The translations under genes were made by a program, and so were the position numbers. This document shows, piece by piece, positions 56,759 through 64,000 of a stretch of 64,000 nt of DNA; within the stretch, counting starts at the first letter, position 1, and each line of letters begins with the position of its first letter. The DNA is taken from NCBI GenBank assembly GCA_036346205.1, contig JARFJB010001946.1:1990001-2054000 (forward strand). The letters run 5' to 3'. The notes beneath the pieces were generated by a model. That model was given only the letters and a program-made list of their open reading frames with translations. It did not search any database and was not told where the DNA came from. This DNA is from Vesta saturnalis (Eukaryota; Arthropoda; Insecta; Coleoptera; Lampyridae).

Positions 56759-59384
56759 ATTTTCGTTCATCTGTATCCTTTGTTTTATCTTAATTTTGTT
56801 GTTTTTTCATGCATGTCTACCGTAAAAGTAATTCTACTACAAAATTAATTTATCGGAATGTGTGAGAAATGTTTGTGTTTCTATGTAAACGTGATTATAA
56901 CAAGTTAGTGGCACTTAATACGTGGGATTTAACTTATAAGAACTTTAAACCGTTGTAACTATCTTGTGATTACCATTTAATTGAAATTTTTTTCTAAAAA
57001 CAGCTTTATTTACATTAGTGAACGGCTTCAGACTGGGTGTTTATTCTCGGTGTAATGTTTTTCTTACAACGTCCGACAGAAAGACTGCCTGCCTAAGTTC
57101 TGCCGTCTCTCAGGGTATCTATTGAATAGCGCAACGGGCCATAGCCCATAATCTTTTAATATTCAAGACACATTTTACAAAAAAAAAAAAAACACTTACA
57201 CGCCGCCACAGGCTACAAAAACAGCGTGCAAGAAGTTTACGGATTGAAAGTAACAAGATGCCCACAATTAGACCATATTCCGATCGCCCAGCCCCGTGAA
57301 GTGCGATGGCATTCTCAAATATTACGTAAATGACTGAGCATCAAACTCCGTTCTCATTTACCGTAATTACCAGTTTAAAATAAGCTAATAAAAAACTTAC
57401 TTCTTAATCCTGAAGTCGAATTCCATCCTAAATAGCAAGTCGCTATAACCGAGAATTAAAGAAGTAATCATCCTTTAATAATACCTGTAGAGGTACAACG
57501 TTTAGTTCAGTATCCTGCGTACCTGATAAACACTCCCGTGAATCGAAAGGTCCTAAAAGATTAAGCACTTTAAGCCGTCCTTGAGTTGGATGCCACCCAG
57601 GTAGCCACCCCCATCGTTATCTAAACCAGACGCGCCAGGCGTATCCGAGCGGCCAAGGCATTAGACGTTCCCGCACACCGTAAATTTAGTAGAGAATGGT
57701 TAGTATTCTATTTCACGTATGAAAACAAGTCAAACTAATTATTAACAGTAATTACAGTATATTTTGATTTCTTGTAATTTTAGGAAGACCGCAGTTAGTT
57801 ATTAAATCCCTGTAAGTGTTAGTTAGATTCGTTTCAATTTTCATTCATAAAAGTTAGGCATAAAAATTGTATTTATATGATACAAAACATGATTCTTTTA
57901 TAAAATATAGTTATAAAACAGTGTAGAAATACAAGTCCCTTTAAAATTATTGATTTTCTGTGTGACCTAGAAGCATTTAGCTTGTTCTTATCGCCGTAGA
58001 CTCATTTATAACTCTAAATCCCGTTATCGTAACCGTATAAAGCCAATTGCTTTACACCGTGTAATACCAGACAGGACCGGACTTAAATAATTTAGTATTT
58101 TTATTTAATTTTTCTTTTTTTATTTCTATATTCACTTTATATAGGACATTAAGATCATTTTCCTTCTTAAGTGTAAACATGCCGTTAGTCTTATTTTCGT
58201 AGCAATCCAGCGAGAGTATGAAGCGGGAGGCACCCCGCCTAGCCGCCAAGGAGACGAATTCAACCCCCCCGAGCACCTTGGTGGATGGTGGATGTTGGTT
58301 TTACTTTGGAAAATATTTTCTGTTGTGTTATTTGAATATATAATTTTGTTTGTTGTTATTCACTTGTAAATGCATAGGATAAAGTTAGAGTAAGTGTAAA
58401 ATATTTAGCCATTGTATTGAATAGGTAAAATACATGTATAAAACCCTTTTACTGTAAATTGATCAGTGTGAAAACGTCTGGCAATAATCGAGCATCCCTA
58501 AGTAATGAATCCCACCCACTTTTTATTTTGTAAAATCCGATTTGAGCTATAACCGTGGTAAATAAACACGTTAAAAATTAACGTAAGCAGAAATCAGCTT
58601 ACACCGTACACTTCCCATTACGATAGAAAATAAAAACATTGTCGTGTTGTTCGTTAGCCTCTTTAGACATCTTGTATTTTTAGTGAATATAGCTCTTCAC
58701 GCCTTCATGCAACACATATGCTAATGAGAAGCAAAACCTGAATTTAAATAGTTTTGAAACTAATGCATCGGTAAAGTGTGATGAGGGAATAGATTCCTTA
58801 CATTGTTTTAAACTAACTTTGATTAATAAATACTTCTCGACGTCAAAAACGTATTAATTTCTTGACGAGATAAAACTTTCGACTTTGTAGGTTCGTATCT
58901 TACTGAATTTCGCTTCAAAAAGAGTTATAACCCGTAGGAACTTGCTTATGTCAATATTTGACGGACAATTCCGCTTTGACCATCGGATATTTTGTTTAAA
59001 GTGTAGATGGTTTTACTTCTCGCGACTAGAATAGAAAAATACGAATATAGTAATACTAATAGTTTACAAAGGTTCGGTATTAATATTGAAAGAAAAGTAA
59101 GGCATCACTTACCTTTTCAGGTAAACAGTTCAACATTGCATCTACATTCATAATCACAATGTTGTTCATTTCCTTCCATCGAACGAATGCATTAAATTCC
59201 TTTTTGTAAATTGAACGAGAAATAATTGGACTGGTCATATTACTCGTAGGAGACGTGTTTATGGGCGGTTTCTTGGAGCTTTAACTAAAAAATGTTGTTT
59301 ACAACACGTACTTAAAGAGTTTTTGCAGTCCGAAAAAAGTAATCTAGGTACTTGTAACAAAAAATACCATTTTAAACCGTTGAT
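56759..59384. other. Long stretch without a recognised gene
   Basis: The only items noted are a tRNA-5'-half-like word at 57625-57665 and a run of 13 A at about 57180. A GC-richer patch near 58200-58290 has no recognised product. Confidence 0.4.
57630..57665 (+). other. tRNA 5'-half-like remnant
   Basis: CAGGCGTATCCGAGCGGCC followed by AAGGCATTAGACG resembles the acceptor, D-arm (A box) and anticodon stem of a class II (Ser/Leu) tRNA. No matching 3' half or B box follows. Confidence 0.3.
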
Positions 59385-59900
59385 TAAAAATAAACAAATA
59401 CCCGTTTCAACGTTTTTGGGAAATCAATCCCCAAGGGGGTAATATAGGAGATAAAACATTGTATGAAAACCAGTCATTTTTGAAGTAAGCTATATGCAAA
59501 ATTTTTATTAATACAAGTTTTAATGGTCTTTGGAAAATCGACCCCTAAGGGGATAAAATATGGGATGAAGGTTTGTTTGAAAAATTGATATTTATCTTTC
59601 TGGTTAAAAACAGTCACACTTTTTTCAACGTTTCTGAAAAATCAACCTATAAGGGGTTAAAATAGGGGACGAAAATTTGTTGGAAACGGTTGATATTATA
59701 AATGAGAAAGTTTGTGAGGATGTTAAGATTTTTGTTACTCAAACACGCTTCAATAGGTGACCGGATTTGAATGAAATTTGGCACACGTGTAATTCATTGC
59801 CTAAAGTAAGACATTGGATTGAAATCTTTATCGCAGAAAAAACATGGCGTTCCCACTGTTACAGTCGAAAATCAGATAATTAGTGATTTGCAGGCTAGCT
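59385..59900. repeat. Degenerate tandem repeat plus arthropod repeat signature
   Basis: Three units spaced about 105-113 bp apart carry CAATCCCCAAGGGGG (59424), CGACCCCTAAGGGGA (59537) and CAACCTATAAGGGGT (59642), each after an AACGTTT-like word. They are followed by TTTGTTACTCAAACACGCTT and GAATGAAATTTGGCACACG (59735-59800). This combination belongs to a repeat class I know from several arthropod genomes; class unassigned. Confidence 0.55.
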
Positions 59901-62470
59901 CGTGGGTGTGTTTCTGAATTTAAATACTAAGGGTAGTTTGTTGTATTGTCGAAAGTCATCAATAAGGGTGAGTCGCAATTCGGGTCATGTAAATGGCGCC
60001 AGACCGTTATTAAGACTAATTCGAGAATAATATACCTGAATTCGCGAAGGTAAATCACCCAAACAGACAAGAATCCACTTACCTGGTCGCGAACTTTTCT
60101 GGAGGTGTACGTACGTAGTGATCAGGGAATCCTCTATATAAAAAAATAACCTCACACCTTCAAGTATGAATTAGTCAGTTGTTTGGGCCATCGACATTCT
60201 ATATGCTACTTTTACGTTACACTAAACCCCCAACACTTAATATTTCAACTAATTATAAAAGCATAAGCTATACCAAAAAAGAAAATAATTATGTATCAAA
60301 GCTTTATCGTCAATTTTACTAAAAAATACCAAGTATAAAATTCAATACAGAGCCAAAAAATACTCTAAATTGGTTATCTTAAATGACATTCAATAAATAA
60401 AATTAACCTTGACGTAACTTATCTTTTTGCACCAACTCCCCTTAACGGGTTTTCGCTGTTCGAGTCTACAAATAAAGTTCACAAATTTAATTAACCAATT
60501 CTATTATATAGCTATCATATGATAAACAATAATGTAAATACTTCGTCGTAACAGTGTACACACCCGGTAACTTAAAATTGCAATTGTGAAATAAAATGTC
60601 CACCCTTATTCGGGACTAATCTGCAGATTGTGCCCTCTAATTTTAAAATTAGTTCTTAAAATTCAGATTAATTACGGAAATCAATTTTGCTCTTTTGGCA
60701 TCGGGAAATTTAGTACAACTGAAATTTATATTACATACAGTTAACATCTAAAAACATTAATTGCGCAAATGAGGGCAGTTCATTAAAATAAATAAGATAA
60801 TATTTATAGGTCAACACCCTCAAATAACTCCGTTCATTAGCTTAACCTTGCATAGTTCGATAAAACTGTGTCAATTATGAAACAAAACAAGCACAATAAA
60901 TGTACAACGGTAGGTTACTTTGGAAATGTTCTCTGAATTATCTTCTCCCGGGAACAGCGAAAATTGTCCTGGGTGTGACGGCTTCCTCGCCGGAAACTCT
61001 CTTAATCGACAACTATAACGGCAATTCAAATGACAAATTCACAGTCGTTACATTTATAGGTAACTGACCAACGAAGTTATCCAATTTAGGGATCGGCATA
61101 CAATACTTCACCATAAAAACATACTAAATCCGCAAAAGCGATCTAAAATTCCGCCAATCAGGAAGCACTTGACGAAAACATTATCCTAGTTTTGGAAACG
61201 ATAAGGTTTTGTTGACCACGATAAAACCACATAAAGTTCCCCTTCCAACAAAAACCGTATAAAGGCGAAAGAGATGCGCTGGTCACAATACGTTCGTAAG
61301 GTCCGGGTACGTCGTCGGCAAATCCTGGGTCACTACCTTCGGCCCACAACTACATTCGACCAAATCCAAACCAAGAGTGAAGACACTCAAAAATCCCTCA
61401 GCTTCGCCATCTTGAATTCTAATATCGACAAACAATCATATCACTGATTACATTCAATTATCAACCGCGATACAAAGGAAGACAGCACACACACACACAC
61501 AGAAACTGCATTGACAGCTTCCCAAGTAACTCACGCCCTTATCTCACTTTACGGTACACATGTACTTAACTTACTTAGGATAAATAGTAGTTAAGATATA
61601 TACTACCTTCTCCTATAATGATCATTTTTAACTAAACACGAATCGGTATGCTTTACATCGAAAGACTCCAGGCACCATTTCTCCTTTGTTCCGCTATGGA
61701 TGTTAACAGAAACTTAACACGAAAAAAAACTCAGAATGTTATATCTTGCTTTTCTTCAGACTATTGTAATTACACTCAATAATAAATTGCGTTCTTAATT
61801 TAAAGCCTTGGGAAAATTTATATTATATTTTCGATTTTGATTAGCCTAATTCTAACAGAGAAGTTCATTTTAAATCAATACGACAAATTCTAAGCTGGAA
61901 TACAATATAAAGCTTTATAACATTAATAGCAAAAGATACGTCAATTTAATTTTAAAAGACGTAATTTCCCCCTTCCACTAATGAACACCTCTGAAACCTA
62001 AAATAACAGGAATAACTATTATTTGTATCCAACTATTCTAACACTATTCTGATTGTAACGCAAGTATTAGCTGCAAATGAAACGTAACCAATCTTGAATT
62101 ACCATTATTAGTGAGAACAAACAAAAAAATCCTATACATCCTTACAGAATTCTAAACTTTAACTTGTAATACAAAAACTCTAACATCCTCAAATAGCAAC
62201 AAAAAAAACAATTTTCTATTCATATCTTGTATTACTCAAATTACGTTTACATAATCAACAAAATTTATTATTTGAATATTTAACTACCGTATTCTAAATT
62301 TCTTAACCATTAAAAAATTTTTTTAACCAATTTCAATACTCAATACATTAACCCTTGGCAACAAAACATTTTAAATCTTTGGACTTTTAAAACCAAAATT
62401 TCGAAAAACGAGAAGAAAAACGATATCTTAAAATTTTCACACCCTGTGACTTAACGGGAAACCTAATTTC
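59901..62470. other. Long stretch without a recognised gene
   Basis: A 63-codon minus frame at 61158-61349 (MWAEGSDPGFADDVPGPYER onward) lies in a slightly GC-richer patch, 60950-61560, which also has a short (CA)n tract. It could be a retroelement leader or an old exon; no motif supports either. Confidence 0.35.
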
Positions 62471-62500
62471 ATGCGGGCGAAGCCGCGAGTGGGGTTAGTA
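62471..62500. repeat. GCGGGCGAAGCCGCGAG end signature
   Basis: ATGCGGGCGAAGCCGCGAGT is the typical terminal word of the same arthropod repeat class as 59385-59900, found about 2.6 kb away in the expected orientation. Confidence 0.4.
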
Positions 62501-63850
62501 GTCTTTATACAACGTGAAATATAGGGTTCTTAAAGTTGCTCGAACCATTGTAACGTATTGGCACCTTCATGCTACGTTATTGGTGTACTAATAATTACTG
62601 TAAACGAAAAATTACTAACAAAGTCTAGTTGGTCTAATGCGTAAACCTACATTTTATTACTTCAACTATTTTGCTCTAAACGGTTAACACCTCTTTACTT
62701 TTTGTAGAATAACCTGACATTATAAAGTTACTGGATTCCATATCATTAAGTAGAGCAATATTATTAATATTCTACATTTTAATAACCTAGATAAATTTAT
62801 ACGTTTGCGAGATCAGATTAAAACATTTAATTTATGAATTTTACTAATGTAATATAGTTCGTTTACAATAAAATGGAAGGAAACTAATCAATTTTAACAC
62901 TTTATTGATACCTTTTAAAAGATGTTTAATTAATGAAAATGTAAAAATTTACATTTACGCAAAGCTACTGGTTTTTTAATGCCAAAATCTAAAAGTTATG
63001 TAATTTTTATTAGATCGAATACGTTAGAGTACTTTAGGTAAAAGCATAAAAGTTTAAATCAACCTGTTAGCGTTCCGTTTGCAATAGGAATCTTTGATTA
63101 TTGAAACTGTCATGAGGATTAGATTTGTATGATTTTACGGAAGATCAATCATTCGTATAAATAAAATTATACCTATTCTCGTTGTATCGATAACGATTTA
63201 TTGTGATGTAAAAACGTGTTCCTATCAGAAGGTTTAGCCTAGAGTATGGAAAAGCACTGAAAATGTGAGCTAGCAGAAATTGAAAGTTCTGCTTTATTTG
63301 GGATACGGCTTGTTTGACAAAATTACTTTGTCATAAATGATGTAGTGTGTGTATATGTAATTATTGTTTAACGTTAAAGTACATATTCCCACAGAAAATT
63401 ATTTTTAGAGATTCTAGCAGGTCATTTCTAATTTGACGTCTTTAATAAAATGTCAACATTCACTTTGTCACATTAAATAAATATACTGTTTTGTAATTAC
63501 TGTAACGTCAGTCTTCCGTTCTACTAAATTATGAACAACTCTTGTTTAATTTGACTTACAAGGGAATAATTCTCTAACTTTTATAGTGACACAATGATCA
63601 TAAAATCTTATATCTATTGTTTGCTACTCGTATTTAAAGAATTAGAAAAAAAAATTATAAATGTTAAATATAGCATAAATCCAACAAATCTATTTCTAAA
63701 ATCAGACTTCTACTAGTAAATTACTTCATAAATGTATTTAGTGGTTTATGTAGATACTAATACGCGAAAAATTGGGAGAAACGTGATAGATTTTAACAAA
63801 AAAGGGTAAAATCGGCTTTTTGTACCTACGAACCTGAGCAATACTACCAG
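62501..63850. other. No gene seen
   Basis: AT-rich with no recognised elements. Confidence 0.4.
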
Positions 63851-64000
63851 CAATTCTTTCTGCTGTATAAAGCCCAAATTCAACCTAATCTAGAATATAG
63901 TTCTAACCTTTGAGTTGGTGCCCTCTAACACGCTCTCGATACTGTTGATCGTATTCACAAAAGGGCGATTAGGCTTACGAATGACCCGTCCTTAAGCATA
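63851..64000 (+). pseudogene. LINE RT fragment cut by the window end
   Basis: Plus-strand reading LLYKAQIQPNLEYSSNL, a stop, VGAL, a stop, then HALDTVDRIHKRAIRLTNDP and SLS. This is the block after the RT core in insect Jockey/CR1-like LINEs (Y-A-V-P-LEY-S-LW--A-----LD-VQRRA-RLI-D). Two stops already interrupt it. It is the same family as 50206-50700. Confidence 0.7.

Overview
The window is AT-rich, intron-scale eukaryotic DNA with no bacterial gene organisation. It is almost certainly from an arthropod, most likely an insect. The evidence is many DD41D-type mariner (IS630/Tc1/mariner superfamily) transposase remnants with the arthropod-typical N-terminal DUF4817-like helix-turn-helix, two piggyBac-like elements, non-LTR (LINE) and Penelope-like reverse transcriptase remnants, a tRNA-derived SINE, and many (TA)n and (TAA)n microsatellites. 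The order cannot be fixed from this sequence. I found no convincing host protein-coding gene; this looks like intergenic or intronic DNA filled with transposons.

Layout. 0-10 kb: short tandem repeats, a decayed mariner (2.1-3.05 kb), an unidentified 1.9-kb dispersed repeat (R1, 4.2-6.1 kb) bracketed by a short inverted repeat pair (R2), and a SINE near 7 kb. 10-16 kb: a dense nest of DD41D-type elements. One transposase is split in two and half of it inverted by an ectopic recombination that can be read from the sequence. 16-24.4 kb: two copies of a second DD41D subfamily (C1, C2) sharing about 0.9 kb of flank, with LINE and Penelope fragments between them; C2 has acquired unusually long inverted arms made from its own 3' end. 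24.4-31 kb: quiet DNA with one tRNA-like gene (anticodon AGC) and the inverted second copy of R1. 31.2-33.7 kb: decayed piggyBac PB1 interrupted by a (TA)n tract. 37.1-39.7 kb: a LINE with endonuclease and reverse transcriptase, both broken. 42.77-45.09 kb: the best preserved DNA transposon, a complete DD41D mariner with TA target duplication and a single frameshift. 45.86-48.27 kb: piggyBac PB2, complete from TTAA to TTAA but frame-broken. 48-64 kb: LINE 3' coding fragments, a pair of direct repeats (R3), another mariner remnant beside a (TAA)n tract, a mariner N-terminal fragment, and long stretches in which I see nothing.

No operon or multi-gene system is present. The useful content is the record of how the transposons inserted, recombined and decayed. 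I did not find a convincing new biological system. The strongest structural observations are the split and inverted element at 13.0-16.0 kb, the self-derived arms of C2, and a 104-bp apparently perfect duplication at 47.4/48.7 kb.
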